Notes: generated by a model from the sequence alone, not told the origin. DNA of 64,000 nt from Qipengyuania gelatinilytica (GCF_019711315.1 NZ_CP081294.1:1736001-1800000), one strand, 5' to 3'. Positions 1 through 8,708 are shown, counted from the first letter of the stretch. Program-made: numbers and translations.

Positions 1-23
1 TGGACGAAGGTTCAACCCAACGC

Positions 24-51
24 AAAAGGGCCGCCCCCTGCGGAGCGGCCC
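24..51 (-). terminator. Rho-independent terminator of carD
   Basis: Read on the minus strand this is GGGCCGC, a 10-nt loop, GCGGCCC, then TTTT, placed 30 bases past the carD stop codon. The arms resemble those of the hairpins at 21537 and 24103. Bases 1-23 hold nothing else I can name. Confidence 0.8.
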
Positions 52-81
52 CTTCGTCGAGTGCGGATTGCCGTTAGGCGA

Positions 82-618
82 TTACGCGTCTTCTTCCTCG
101 TTGTTGTAATACTGCGGCGCATGTTCGCGCAGCACGTCAAGGATCTTTTCCAGGGCGGTCGGCTCGTCGGTCTTTTCCATCGCCGCAAGTTCGCGGGCGA
201 GACGGCTTGAGGCCGCTTCGAAGATCTGGCGCTCCGAATAGCTCTGCTCGGGCTGGTCGTCGGGACGGAAAAGGTCGCGCGTGACTTCCGCGATCAGGAC
301 GATTTCGCCCGAGTTGATCTTGGCTTCATATTCCTGGGCGCGGCGGCTCCACATGGTGCGCTTGACCTTGGGCTTGCCCTTGAGCGTCTCCATGGCTTCC
401 TTCAGCGTCTTGTCGCTGGAAAGCTTGCGCATGCCGATCGATTCGACCTTGTTGACCGGAACGCGCAGCGTCATGCGCTCTTTTTCGAACCGGAGAACGT
501 AGAGATCGAGCTGCATACCGGCGATTTCTTCGCTCTGGAGCTCGATCACACGGCCAACGCCGTGCTTGGGGTAAACAACGTAATCGCCAACGTCGAAGGC
601 GTCTGCCTTGCTCGCCAT
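82..618 (-). CDS. carD: CarD family transcriptional regulator
   Basis: CarD proteins bind the RNA polymerase beta subunit and the upstream edge of the -10 element and stabilise open complexes at rRNA and other promoters. The N-terminal half (about residues 8-70) is the RNAP-interaction Tudor-like domain, with the family signature FDVGDYVVYPKHGVGRV. The rest is a basic, helical DNA-binding region ending in an acidic tail (NNEEEDA). At 178 residues it has the usual length. I chose the ATG at 618 because AAAGGA lies 9 bases upstream; an in-frame start 39 bases further up has no such site. It follows a 196-bp gap holding a TATAAT-like -10 and is closed by its own terminator, so it is probably a single-gene unit although fdxA and the S4 gene lie just upstream. 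Identity is clear; regulatory targets are not visible here. Confidence 0.93.
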   Translation of the reverse strand: MASKADAFDVGDYVVYPKHGVGRVIELQSEEIAGMQLDLYVLRFEKERMTLRVPVNKVESIGMRKLSSDKTLKEAMETLKGKPKVKRTMWSRRAQEYEAKINSGEIVLIAEVTRDLFRPDDQPEQSYSERQIFEAASSRLARELAAMEKTDEPTALEKILDVLREHAPQYYNNEEEDA

Positions 619-781
619 GCATAAATCCTTTCGTCGGGACCCTACGGGGGGAGACAAAGCTGCAAGATGCCCGCCCCGCGCTCCTTTTGGGGTGCGCGGC
701 TGGAACTCTATCGCTGCCTTGCTGGTAGTACGGCCCTTTCAATTCTCACATCTGCCCGGCTCTGACCGGTGCAGTTGTTGC

Positions 782-787
782 ATTATA
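782..787 (-). promoter_or_regulatory. Candidate -10 element for carD
   Basis: The minus strand reads TATAAT here, inside a TATATAAT run, in the gap between the yihY stop (815) and the carD start (618). No good TTGAC-like -35 lies 17 bases upstream, so this rests on the -10 match and position only. The implied 5' leader is about 155 bases. Confidence 0.4.
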
Positions 788-814
788 TAGCACGTTCGGC
801 CGAATATTGCGAGT

Positions 815-1621
815 CTATGACGCTTTCGAAGGCGAAACGTCGTTACCGCGACCTTTCACTGCCGCCAGTTCCGCGCCCAGGAGCAGCAGAAAGGCGGTGG
901 CGTAGAACCAGGTGATGAGCACCACGACCGCGCCGAGCGAACCGTAAGTCGCGTTGTAGCTTCCGAAATTCGCTGCATAAAACGCGAAGGCCGCAGTGGC
1001 GACGATCCATCCGAATGCAAAGAGCACCGCGCCCGGCAGTACCGCGCTCCATTCGGGAGAGCGCCGGTTGGGCGCGAAGCGATAGAGCGCCGCGGCTCCG
1101 CCCACAGCGCCGGCGGCAAGCACGATGAAGCCGAGAATCGACCCGGCTGGACCACTGAGGACGGCAAGTGCCGCACTGGCACCGCCCATGATGGCAAGCC
1201 CGACGATTCCCCCGATCGTGATTGCGAGTGCCACGAGGTTGCCGCGGACGAGGCTGCGCGGCTCACCAGCATGGAAGGTGATGTTCAATCCGGTCATAAG
1301 CGCCATGGCCGCGCTACGTGCGCCAAACAGGGCAATCGCAAGCGAGCCGAACAGCCCGAGCCCTTTCGCCTTGCCCGGGCCCCCGGTGAGGTTGCGAAGC
1401 TCGTCGCCGATAAGGCTGGCAGCTGCCTGCGGCAGGTTCTTGGATAGAAACTGGATATCCGCGGCCACCGTGTCGGGATTGGCGAACAGGCCATAGCCGA
1501 GCACGAGCGCGGCGAGCGCGGGCACCAGCGCCAGCAGCGCATAATGCGCGATACCGGCTGCGATCAGCGAGATATTGTTATTGCTTCCGGCGGACCAGGC
1601 GGCCTTGAGATCGGCAAACAC
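815..1621 (-). CDS. YihY/BrkB family inner-membrane protein
   Basis: A 268-residue polytopic membrane protein of the YihY (formerly 'virulence factor BrkB' or 'RNase BN') family; its molecular function is not established. Near the N terminus is the typical NNISLIAAGIAHYALLALVPALAALV segment, with further hydrophobic helices around residues 95-115, 130-150, 155-180, 195-220 and 235-255. The last reads GSLGAVVVLITWFY, a family hallmark. The start at 1621 lies 12 bases after the fdxA stop, so it is probably cotranscribed with helicase-S4-fdxA. A second, longer family member is at 35589. Family assignment is firm. Confidence 0.85.
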   Translation of the reverse strand: MFADLKAAWSAGSNNNISLIAAGIAHYALLALVPALAALVLGYGLFANPDTVAADIQFLSKNLPQAAASLIGDELRNLTGGPGKAKGLGLFGSLAIALFGARSAAMALMTGLNITFHAGEPRSLVRGNLVALAITIGGIVGLAIMGGASAALAVLSGPAGSILGFIVLAAGAVGGAAALYRFAPNRRSPEWSAVLPGAVLFAFGWIVATAAFAFYAANFGSYNATYGSLGAVVVLITWFYATAFLLLLGAELAAVKGRGNDVSPSKAS

Positions 1622-1633
1622 GCGGCGGATCGA

Positions 1634-1972
1634 TCAGTCGCCTTCGCCGGGCTCGGCCGAGAAGTATTTGTCGAACTTGCCCTCTTCGCCCTTGTGCTCG
1701 TCGGCGTCTGCGGGCGGCTGCTTCTGGCTCGTGATGTTCGGCCATTCGGCGCTGAACTTGGTGTTCAGTTCAAGCCACTTCTCGAGGTTGTCTTCCGTAT
1801 CGGGAAGGATGGCCTCTGCCGGGCATTCCGGTTCGCACACGCCGCAGTCGATGCATTCGCTGGGATTGATGACGAGCATGTTCTCGCCCTCGTAGAAACA
1901 GTCGACCGGACAGACCTCGACGCAGTCCGTGTATTTGCATTTGATGCAGGCGTCGGTGACGACGTAGGTCAT
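1634..1972 (-). CDS. fdxA: 7Fe ferredoxin FdxA
   Basis: A small electron carrier of 112 residues with one 3Fe-4S and one 4Fe-4S cluster. The N-terminal part has [14 protein letters not shown] and the second cluster motif [12 protein letters not shown] (about residues 40-51), the FdxA-type arrangement. The tail after residue 75 is charged, as in alphaproteobacterial FdxA. An S4-domain protein lies upstream and carD just beyond; S4-fdxA-carD is a common order in this class (established), with a YihY gene inserted here. The redox partner cannot be told from the sequence. Confidence 0.93.
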   Translation of the reverse strand: MTYVVTDACIKCKYTDCVEVCPVDCFYEGENMLVINPSECIDCGVCEPECPAEAILPDTEDNLEKWLELNTKFSAEWPNITSQKQPPADADEHKGEEGKFDKYFSAEPGEGD

Positions 1973-2022
1973 GGCTCGCTAGTTTCCCTGTGCGAAGAGT
2001 AGTTTTGCGCTGCTATGGCTAT

Positions 2023-2280
2023 TCATGCGCCGGGGTCAAGTTCCCGATAACATTCTTGCGCCTCTCGCGGAGGGCCGCGCCGATCGGGAAGCGCAAGGAC
2101 CTCGATCAGTTTGACGCTGTTTCCGAGCGGCAGGGTGAGCACGTCACCGGGCGCGATAGCGCGGCTGGGGCGCAGCACCCGCTCCCCGTTCAGGCGGATG
2201 TGTCCCTCATCGACCAGCTTGCGTGCAGTGCTGCGTGTGCGCACGATGCGCAGGAAGCAGAGCAGGCGATCGATCCGCAA
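2023..2280 (-). CDS. S4-domain RNA-binding protein (HslR-like)
   Basis: An 85-residue protein made almost wholly of one S4 RNA-binding domain: RIDRLLCFLRIVRTRSTARKLVDEGHIRLNGERV is the S4 helix-turn-strand signature. Family members such as Hsp15/HslR bind stalled 50S subunits or rRNA; the exact target here is unknown. The start is TTG at 2280, three bases after the helicase stop, with AGGG 8 bases upstream inside the helicase coding region, so translation is probably coupled. No better ATG exists in frame. Confidence 0.85.
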   Translation of the reverse strand: MRIDRLLCFLRIVRTRSTARKLVDEGHIRLNGERVLRPSRAIAPGDVLTLPLGNSVKLIEVLALPDRRGPPREAQECYRELDPGA

Positions 2281-2283
2281 GCC

Positions 2284-4797
2284 TCAGCCCTGTTTGATGA
2301 GGTCTGCAAGTCCGGCAAAGGCGCTGCCTTCACGCGGGGCGCTGGTTTTCGCAGGCTTGGCGCGCTGCTGCTTGCGTCGCGACGGGCGCCATTCCCAGCT
2401 GTCGGGACGCGGCGGGCCGAAAGCGCCCTCGGCTAGCGGCCTTGCGCGCAGGACGCGGAAGCCTGCCTGGCCAAGCAATCGCTCGACATTGCGTTCTTCC
2501 AGTCCGATCGAGATCGGCAGAGCGAGATCGAGCCGGAACTTGCGGCTCTTGCCCGCCTTGCTGCGCGCTTCGTGTGCTGCGCGGAAGATCTTCTCGGCCA
2601 GATCGAGCCGGATCGCCTGGCTGCCTGCATGGCGATAGCCGGCGGGTAGTTTCTTTTGGTCGGGAATGACCGGCAGCATCGCTTCCTGCAGCGGCCTGCG
2701 ATCGATCCCGAGAGCGCTCAGGAGCTGGCGCGGTGCGGGCTTCAGCAGCAGCGGAGCGAAGATGTCGAGCGCGCCGAAGGTGACGCCGATCTTGCGCAGG
2801 AAGGGCCGCATCTCCTTGGGCAGGTGCTCGATGCCCGCCTTTTCGCGGGTCACGAAGCCGTGGCCGGAGATAAGGTTGAGCAGCAGCGCGCGCGCCTGGC
2901 TGCCAGCCTCGGGGTTGGCCGAGGCAATATGCATCTTGCGCAAGGGTTCGAGTGGCTCGAGATGCTTGTCGAGCCAGCCATCGATCGCGCCGAGCAGTGC
3001 CTTGCGCGGCTGGTCGGGCAGCGAAGCCACTTCGCGTGACGGTTCGAGAGCGGGTTTGACCTGACCTTCGCGCTCGGCGAGCTTTGCCAGGACCTGCCCG
3101 TTCCAGCGGATCGCACCGCGTGACAGCTCGAGCTCGGCAAGGTCGGTGGCGGCGAGCTTCTCCGCGCGCTCGCCCAATATGCGGGGCAGCGCCTTTTCGG
3201 CTGCCGCCAGCAGCATCTTGCGATCGGCGTGATTGGCCGAAGGATCGACAGTGAAGCGGAACCCCTCGACCTTGCCGAGCGCCTCGTCCTCGACGAGCAG
3301 CGTGCCGTCTTCTCCGAGCGTTATCGGGAGCATGGAGGCGTCCTGTCCCAGCGATTTCATCAGTATGGCAGTCCTTCGGTTCACGAATCTTTCGGTCAGC
3401 CGCGCATGGAGCGCATCCGACAGCTTGGCTTCCACGCCGCGTGCGCGCGACGCCATCTCGTCGCGCGCAAGGACCCAATCGGGCCGCTGGCAGATATAGG
3501 CCCAGCTGCGAATCGCGGCGATCCGTCCCTGCAGCGTATCGATATCGCCGCTGGTGTTGTCGAGTTCGGATATCCGCGCGGCGACGAAGTCCGCACCGAT
3601 ATACCCCTGCCGCAGGTCCTGCCAGAGGCGTGCGACGAAGCGGGCGTGGACATCGGGACCGCGAGCGCGGAAATCGGGCAGCGAACAGGCCTCCCAGAAG
3701 CGCCTAACCGCTCCCGCTCCGCGAACGTCGCGCGCCAGCGGCTCTTCGGCGAGCCGCTTGAGTGTCGCGAGGTCAATGGCCTCGGGGGCCAGGCGGAGCG
3801 CCTCGTGCTCGGGCGGCCGTTCGAGGTCCGCGATGAGCGTGCCCAGCGAATCGAAACGCGGTTCGGGATTGCGCCAGAAGAGCTTGGTGATCGGCGCGAA
3901 GCGATGCTCTTCGATCGCGTAGATCTCTTCTTCGGTGAATTCGGGCGAGGGGCCCATCTTGCCGCCGGCGCCTGCCAGCGTGCCGAAAGTGCCGTCACGC
4001 TGGTGCCGTCCTGCGCGCCCCGCAATCTGCGCCATTTCAGCAGGTTGCAGGCGCCTCATGCGAACGCCGTCGAACTTGGTCAGGCCCGCAAATGCGACAT
4101 GGTTGACGTCGAGATTGAGACCCATGCCGATGGCGTCGGTGGCGACGATGTAATCCACCTCACCATTCTGGTACAATTCGACCTGCTTGTTCCGCGTTTC
4201 CGGCGAAAGAGCGCCCATAACCACCGCGGCGCCGCCACGGAAGCGCCGCAGCATCTCGGCCACGGCGTAAACCTGCTCTGCACTGAAGGCGACGATCGCA
4301 CTCCGCGGCGGCAGGCGCGACAGCTTGCGCGGGCCGATATGGGTGAGGGTCGAGAAGCGTGGTCGTTCGGAAATCTCGGCGCGCGGTATCAGCGATCGCA
4401 CCATGGGCTCGAGCGTCGCTGCGCCCAGCAGCATGGTTTCATCACGTCCGCGCGCATTGAGCAGGCGGTCGGTAAAGACGTGGCCGCGTTCACGATCGGC
4501 TGCGAGCTGCGCCTCGTCGAGCGCGACGAAAGCCCGCTCGTTCGCCGAGCGGGGCATGGCCTCGACCGTGCAGCACAGGTAGCGCGCGCCGGGAGGCTCG
4601 ATCCGCTGCTCGCCGGTGATCAGCGCGACGTCCTTCTCGCCCTTGATCGCAACCACGCGGTCATAGACCTCGCGCGCCAGCAGGCGCAGCGGAAAGCCCA
4701 TCGCACCGCTCGAATGCGCACAGAGGCGTTCGATGGCGAGGTGGGTCTTGCCGGTATTGGTGGGCCCGAGGACCGCCTTGATCGGGGCGTCGTTCAC
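2284..4797 (-). CDS. SUV3-like superfamily 2 RNA helicase
   Basis: An 837-residue ATP-dependent helicase similar to mitochondrial SUV3, which works in RNA decay. Visible motifs are Walker A GPTNTGKTH (11-19), motif II DEAQ (94-97) and motif VI QIAGRAGRHQRDG in the second RecA domain, followed by the SUV3-type helical region (DSLGTLIADLERPPEHEALR). The last 40 residues are Lys/Arg/Ala-rich and probably disordered. It heads the S4-fdxA-yihY run and is divergent from the M23 gene across 191 bp. Alphaproteobacterial members are usually annotated only as 'helicase-related protein', so the RNA-decay role is inferred from SUV3 homology. Confidence 0.85.
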   Translation of the reverse strand: MNDAPIKAVLGPTNTGKTHLAIERLCAHSSGAMGFPLRLLAREVYDRVVAIKGEKDVALITGEQRIEPPGARYLCCTVEAMPRSANERAFVALDEAQLAADRERGHVFTDRLLNARGRDETMLLGAATLEPMVRSLIPRAEISERPRFSTLTHIGPRKLSRLPPRSAIVAFSAEQVYAVAEMLRRFRGGAAVVMGALSPETRNKQVELYQNGEVDYIVATDAIGMGLNLDVNHVAFAGLTKFDGVRMRRLQPAEMAQIAGRAGRHQRDGTFGTLAGAGGKMGPSPEFTEEEIYAIEEHRFAPITKLFWRNPEPRFDSLGTLIADLERPPEHEALRLAPEAIDLATLKRLAEEPLARDVRGAGAVRRFWEACSLPDFRARGPDVHARFVARLWQDLRQGYIGADFVAARISELDNTSGDIDTLQGRIAAIRSWAYICQRPDWVLARDEMASRARGVEAKLSDALHARLTERFVNRRTAILMKSLGQDASMLPITLGEDGTLLVEDEALGKVEGFRFTVDPSANHADRKMLLAAAEKALPRILGERAEKLAATDLAELELSRGAIRWNGQVLAKLAEREGQVKPALEPSREVASLPDQPRKALLGAIDGWLDKHLEPLEPLRKMHIASANPEAGSQARALLLNLISGHGFVTREKAGIEHLPKEMRPFLRKIGVTFGALDIFAPLLLKPAPRQLLSALGIDRRPLQEAMLPVIPDQKKLPAGYRHAGSQAIRLDLAEKIFRAAHEARSKAGKSRKFRLDLALPISIGLEERNVERLLGQAGFRVLRARPLAEGAFGPPRPDSWEWRPSRRKQQRAKPAKTSAPREGSAFAGLADLIKQG

Positions 4798-4888
4798 TCC
4801 TGACAGGTGGCATTGCGAGGCGAAGGGCGCAACCGTTCACCGCCCGCCGCGCTCAACTCGTCGACAAGGGGACTCGCCTCGTCGCTGG

Positions 4889-4904
4889 TTAAGACGAATT
4901 TCAC
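4889..4904. promoter_or_regulatory. CtrA-box-like site before the M23 gene
   Basis: TTAA-N7-TTCAC, seven of eight half-site bases of the alphaproteobacterial CtrA box TTAA-N7-TTAA, lies 85 bases upstream of the peptidase start in a 191-bp divergent gap. A similar 7/8 site (25887) precedes the other M23 gene. Chance matches of this quality are expected, so confidence is low. Confidence 0.25.
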
Positions 4905-4988
4905 TTTGTTTTTTTAGGGAGTAGGGCAACGAGGTCGAAAGGCGTGCAGCCCAGCATGCCAGCCTCGGGGGCCACACAGAGGATACGG

Positions 4989-6569
4989 GTGAAACTTTCC
5001 GCACAGCGAAAGGCACAGGGGGAAAAGCAGACGGTCGCCGGACTCGGCGAAACGTCTGACGAAACTCCTGCGCGCCCTGCATCCTTCAGCGCGATGCGCG
5101 ACCGGGTCTATTGCAGCATCGAAAATCTCGACATCGCGCCCGATCTTGGCGCCGATATCGGTTCGCGCCGCTGGTTCCGTGGGCTCGGCACCTTCGTCGG
5201 CCTGTCGGTCGTCGCGCTTGCCTTCTGGCCCGACTTCGCCCCGCTCGAGGCGGCATCGCCGCTGCCCGACGATGCCGAGGTCGTCGGCGAATTCCGCAGC
5301 CACATGATCACGCCGCTCGCGCTGGGGGCCGATACCGGTCGCCGCATGGGCCCGACCGCGCTCGTCCGCCCGCTCGCCGAAGCGCCCGAGCGTCCGCAGA
5401 TGCAAATGTTGGCGACGCTGGGCCGCGGCGAAAGCCTGGAGCGGACCTTGCGCCGCGCAGGCATCGGCAGCGCCGAAGCCGAGAGTGTCACTTCGCTGAT
5501 CGCCGGTGCGGTCGACCTCGAAGAGCTCGAAGCCGGGACCCAGATCGACATCACCTTGGGCCGCCGCCCCGAACCGGGTGCGACGCGGCCGCTGGAGCAG
5601 CTCAGTTTCCGTGCGCGCTTCAATCTCGAACTCAAGATCGACCGCCTCGATGAGGACGGCCCTCTCGCGCTGACCCGCCGCCTGATTCGTGTCGACGACA
5701 CACCGCTGCGCATCCGCGGGACGGTTGGCGACAGCCTCTATCGCTCGGCGCGGGCCGCAGGCGCACCGGCCAGTGCGGTACAGGCCTATCTCAAGGCCGT
5801 CGGCCAGGACGTGAATCTCCAGCGCGACGTGCGTTCGACCGACCAGTTCGACATGATCATCTCGCACCGCCGTGCCGCCACCGGCGAACGCCAGGCAGGC
5901 CAGCTGCTCTACGCCGGCCTCGACCGTGGTTCGCGCAATGGCGTGAGCCTGATGCGCTGGGGCAAGGATGGCGAATTCTACAGCGCCGATGGCGAAGGCG
6001 AGGAAAAAGGCGGGCTGATCGCTCCGGTGCCGGGCCGGATGAGTTCGCGCTATGGCATGCGCCGTCACCCGGTGCTCGGCTATCGCCGCATGCATGCAGG
6101 CGTCGATTTCCGCGCACGCCACGGCACGCCAATCGTCGCCGTGACCGACGGGCGCGTGACCGGTGCGGGCCGCATGGGCGGCTGCGGCAATGCCGTGCGC
6201 CTTCGTCACGGCAATGGCATCGACACGCGCTATTGCCACATGAGCCGCATTGCAGTCCAACGCGGCCAGAGCGTGAAGCGCGGGCAGGTCATCGGCTATG
6301 TCGGTTCGACCGGCCTCTCGACCGGACCGCATCTTCATTACGAGATGTACCGCGGCGGCAAGCACGTGAACCCGACATCGGTGAGCTTCGTGACGCGCCG
6401 CCAGCTTTCGGGCGACGAGCTGGGCCGCTTCCGCGAAACGCTGCAGAAGCTCAAGCAGGTCGAAGAGGGTGCGGCGCTGGCCGATCTCGAACAGACCGCT
6501 GAAGAAGCCGCGACCGCAGAGCCCGAGCGCGAGATCGACAAGCTCGACCGGCCCCGCAAGGTCTCCTGA
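4989..6569 (+). CDS. M23 (LytM) family metallopeptidase, membrane-anchored
   Basis: A predicted zinc peptidoglycan endopeptidase of 526 residues. After a cytoplasmic N terminus there is one membrane segment (about residues 65-83, LGTFVGLSVVALAFW), a long periplasmic region with a LysM/OapA-like linker, and a C-terminal LytM domain. Zinc ligands are intact: HAGVD (His369, Asp373) and GPHLHYE (His448, His450). I chose GTG 4989 because AGAGGA ends 5 bases upstream; an in-frame GTG at 4944 would add 15 residues but has its purine run only one base away. The tail is Glu-rich. It is divergent from the helicase and precedes hemB by 46 bp. An active hydrolase is likely; the bond cut is not known. Confidence 0.88.
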   Translation: MKLSAQRKAQGEKQTVAGLGETSDETPARPASFSAMRDRVYCSIENLDIAPDLGADIGSRRWFRGLGTFVGLSVVALAFWPDFAPLEAASPLPDDAEVVGEFRSHMITPLALGADTGRRMGPTALVRPLAEAPERPQMQMLATLGRGESLERTLRRAGIGSAEAESVTSLIAGAVDLEELEAGTQIDITLGRRPEPGATRPLEQLSFRARFNLELKIDRLDEDGPLALTRRLIRVDDTPLRIRGTVGDSLYRSARAAGAPASAVQAYLKAVGQDVNLQRDVRSTDQFDMIISHRRAATGERQAGQLLYAGLDRGSRNGVSLMRWGKDGEFYSADGEGEEKGGLIAPVPGRMSSRYGMRRHPVLGYRRMHAGVDFRARHGTPIVAVTDGRVTGAGRMGGCGNAVRLRHGNGIDTRYCHMSRIAVQRGQSVKRGQVIGYVGSTGLSTGPHLHYEMYRGGKHVNPTSVSFVTRRQLSGDELGRFRETLQKLKQVEEGAALADLEQTAEEAATAEPEREIDKLDRPRKVS

Positions 6570-6615
6570 CCGCCTCCGATTGCTAAGCGCCGCGCTTTGC
6601 GGCAAGGCTCCGGCC

Positions 6616-7614
6616 ATGACCGAAGCCAGCTATCCCGCAACCCGTCTCCGCCGCACACGCGCCCATGGCTGGAGCCGCGCGATGCACCGCGAAACCGTGC
6701 TGACGACTGCCGACCTCATCTGGCCGCTGTTCGTGACCAGCGGCAAGGGCGTGGAAGAACCCGTCGCCAGCCTGCCCGGCGTCTCTCGCTGGTCGGTCGA
6801 CGGGATCGCCAGCCGCGCCAAGGAAGCGGTCGAGCTGGGAATCCCCTGCATCGCGCTGTTTCCGAACACGCCATCCGACAAGCGCAGCGAGCGCGGGGAC
6901 GAGGCCCTCAATCCCGACAATTTGATGTGCCAGGCGATCAAGGCGGTGCGCGATGCTTGCGGCAATGACGTCGGCATCCTCACCGACGTCGCGCTAGATC
7001 CCTATACCAGCCACGGGCAGGACGGGCTGGTCGACGACGACGGCTATGTCCTCAATGACGACACGGTGGCGGTGCTCGTCGACCAGGCGATCAACCAGGC
7101 AGAGGCGGGCGCGGACATCATCGCCCCGTCCGACATGATGGACGGCCGCGTAAAAGCGATCCGCATGGCCCTGGAAATGAACGATTTTCCCAATGCGCAA
7201 ATCATGGCCTACGCCGCCAAATATGCCTCTGCCTTCTACGGCCCCTTCCGTGACGCCGTGGGTTCGGGAGGTCTGCTGAAGGGCGACAAGAAAAGCTACC
7301 AGATGGATCCCGGCAACGCCGACGAGGCGCTGCGCGAAATCGCGCTCGACATCGCCGAAGGCGCCGACAGCGTGATGGTGAAGCCGGGGCTGGCCTATCT
7401 CGATGTCATCTGGCGCGCGAAACAGGAATTCTGCGTGCCGGTCTTCGCTTACCAGGTAAGCGGCGAATATGCCCTGATCGAGGCGGGCGCAGCGGCGGGC
7501 ATTGCGGATCGAGAGGCGCTGCTGATGGAAAAACTCGTCGCCTTCAAGCGCGCCGGCTGTTCGGGCGTGCTGACTTACCATGCGCCGGTCGCCGCGCGCC
7601 TGCTCAATGGCTGA
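6616..7614 (+). CDS. hemB: Porphobilinogen synthase (delta-aminolevulinate dehydratase)
   Basis: Condenses two 5-aminolevulinate molecules to porphobilinogen in heme and (bacterio)chlorophyll synthesis. Both active-site lysines are present: Lys202 in MAYAAKYAS and the Schiff-base Lys256 in SVMVKPG. The metal loop at 124-137 reads DVALDPYTSHGQDG, the Asp/Ala variant of Mg-dependent enzymes in which the three zinc cysteines are absent. Length (332 residues) is normal. The ATG at 6616 begins the conserved RLRRTRAHGWSR segment; an in-frame start 147 bases upstream would run through the M23 gene and is rejected. The stop overlaps the next gene by 8 bases. Confidence 0.96.
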   Translation: MTEASYPATRLRRTRAHGWSRAMHRETVLTTADLIWPLFVTSGKGVEEPVASLPGVSRWSVDGIASRAKEAVELGIPCIALFPNTPSDKRSERGDEALNPDNLMCQAIKAVRDACGNDVGILTDVALDPYTSHGQDGLVDDDGYVLNDDTVAVLVDQAINQAEAGADIIAPSDMMDGRVKAIRMALEMNDFPNAQIMAYAAKYASAFYGPFRDAVGSGGLLKGDKKSYQMDPGNADEALREIALDIAEGADSVMVKPGLAYLDVIWRAKQEFCVPVFAYQVSGEYALIEAGAAAGIADREALLMEKLVAFKRAGCSGVLTYHAPVAARLLNG

Positions 7615-8158
7615 CTTCCGCCACGAGACCGAGCGCCTGATCCTGCGCGACTGGCGCGAGGAAGACTGGGAGCCGTTCTGGCAGGTCACGAACACACCTG
7701 CCGTCATGGAATGGCTTGGCGGTGTTTGCGATGACGCCAAGCGGCAGGGCGCGCAGGACAGGTTGCTGGGCTACCAGCGCGATCACGGTCACACATTCTG
7801 GGTCATCGAGCGCAAGGATGATGGCGCAATCCTCGGCTTTTGCGGCCTCAAGCGCTGCAACCAGCAGGGCGGCCCGCTCGGCGAAATGGAAGTGGGCTGG
7901 CGCCTGCGCGAAGATGCCTGGGGCAAGGGCTTTGCGAAGGAAGCCGCAATGGCGTCACTCGATCTCGCCTTCGACCATTTCGGCGCGCAGCAGGTGGTGG
8001 CTCTGACGGTAAAGCCGAACACTGCGAGCTGGGGACTGATGAAGCGCCTCGGCATGACCCACCGGCCCAATCTCGACTTTGAAAACAGCGACTTTGGCGA
8101 CGATATTATCATCGTCTATTCGATTTCCCGCGAGGAGTGGGACGCGCAGCGTGGCTGA
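7607..8158 (+). CDS. GNAT family N-acetyltransferase (first of pair)
   Basis: A 183-residue RimJ/RimL-like GNAT domain protein: TERLILRDWREED at the N terminus, then GEMEVGWRLREDAWGKGFAKEAA, the acetyl-CoA pyrophosphate-binding motif A, and VALTVKPNTASWGLMKRLGM (motif B). It overlaps hemB by 8 bases (ATGGCTGA holds its start and the hemB stop) and overlaps the next, paralogous GNAT gene in the same way (GTGGCTGA). The substrate is unknown; protein N-terminal or small-molecule acetylation are both possible. Confidence 0.87.
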   Translation: MADFRHETERLILRDWREEDWEPFWQVTNTPAVMEWLGGVCDDAKRQGAQDRLLGYQRDHGHTFWVIERKDDGAILGFCGLKRCNQQGGPLGEMEVGWRLREDAWGKGFAKEAAMASLDLAFDHFGAQQVVALTVKPNTASWGLMKRLGMTHRPNLDFENSDFGDDIIIVYSISREEWDAQRG

Positions 8159-8708
8159 CATTATCGCCGAAACCGACCGGCTGATCCTGCGCACGATCGA
8201 AGAGAGCGACGCCGCCGAACAGATGCGCGTCCTCAACACGCCCACCGTCATGGCGCGGCTCGGCGGGCCGAAGGAACTGCACGAGATAGAGGCAAAACAC
8301 GCCAAGTCGATGGCGCTCTACGCGCGCGAAGGCTTCAGCTTCCTGTTCCTGATCGAGAAGGAAACCGGCGAAATGGTCGGCCATGCAGGAATCAAGCGCG
8401 TCGACAATCCGCTCGCCAGCAATGAGGGCGATCACGAGATCGGCTGGCTCATCCGTGAAGATCGCTGGCGGCGCGGATACGCAGAGGAAGCGGTACGCGC
8501 AGTGATCGACTGGGCATTCATCCGTGTCGATGCCCCGCATGTCGTCGCGCTGACGAGTGAGGCCAATGTGCCAAGCTGGAAGCTGATGGAAAAACTCGGC
8601 ATGGTGCGCCGCAAGGACCTCGATTTCGAGGATCCCTCCTATCCGCCCGAGGATAGCATGACGATCCAGTATTCGCTCACGAAAGAGCAGTGGGAGAGCC
8701 AGAAATGA
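8151..8708 (+). CDS. GNAT family N-acetyltransferase (second of pair)
   Basis: A 185-residue paralogue of the preceding protein. It has TDRLILRTIEESD, the acetyl-CoA motif HEIGWLIREDRWRRGYAEEAV and VALTSEANVPSWKLMEKLGM at matching places, and also shares the late FE(N/D) region. The start is GTG 8151 inside an 8-base overlap with the first GNAT gene. The stop overlaps the carbonic anhydrase ATG as ATGA. Two tandem, diverged copies suggest local duplication (inference). Substrate unknown. Confidence 0.87.
   Translation: MADIIAETDRLILRTIEESDAAEQMRVLNTPTVMARLGGPKELHEIEAKHAKSMALYAREGFSFLFLIEKETGEMVGHAGIKRVDNPLASNEGDHEIGWLIREDRWRRGYAEEAVRAVIDWAFIRVDAPHVVALTSEANVPSWKLMEKLGMVRRKDLDFEDPSYPPEDSMTIQYSLTKEQWESQK

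Noticed and set aside
3229..4803. 524-codon plus-strand open frame
   Set aside because: It lies wholly antisense to the SUV3-like helicase and has no recognisable domain; long antisense frames are expected at this GC content.
4914..6617. 567-codon minus-strand open frame
   Set aside because: Antisense to the M23 peptidase gene, whose zinc motifs and membrane helix are clear; His/Ala/Arg-rich composition is typical of a shadow frame.
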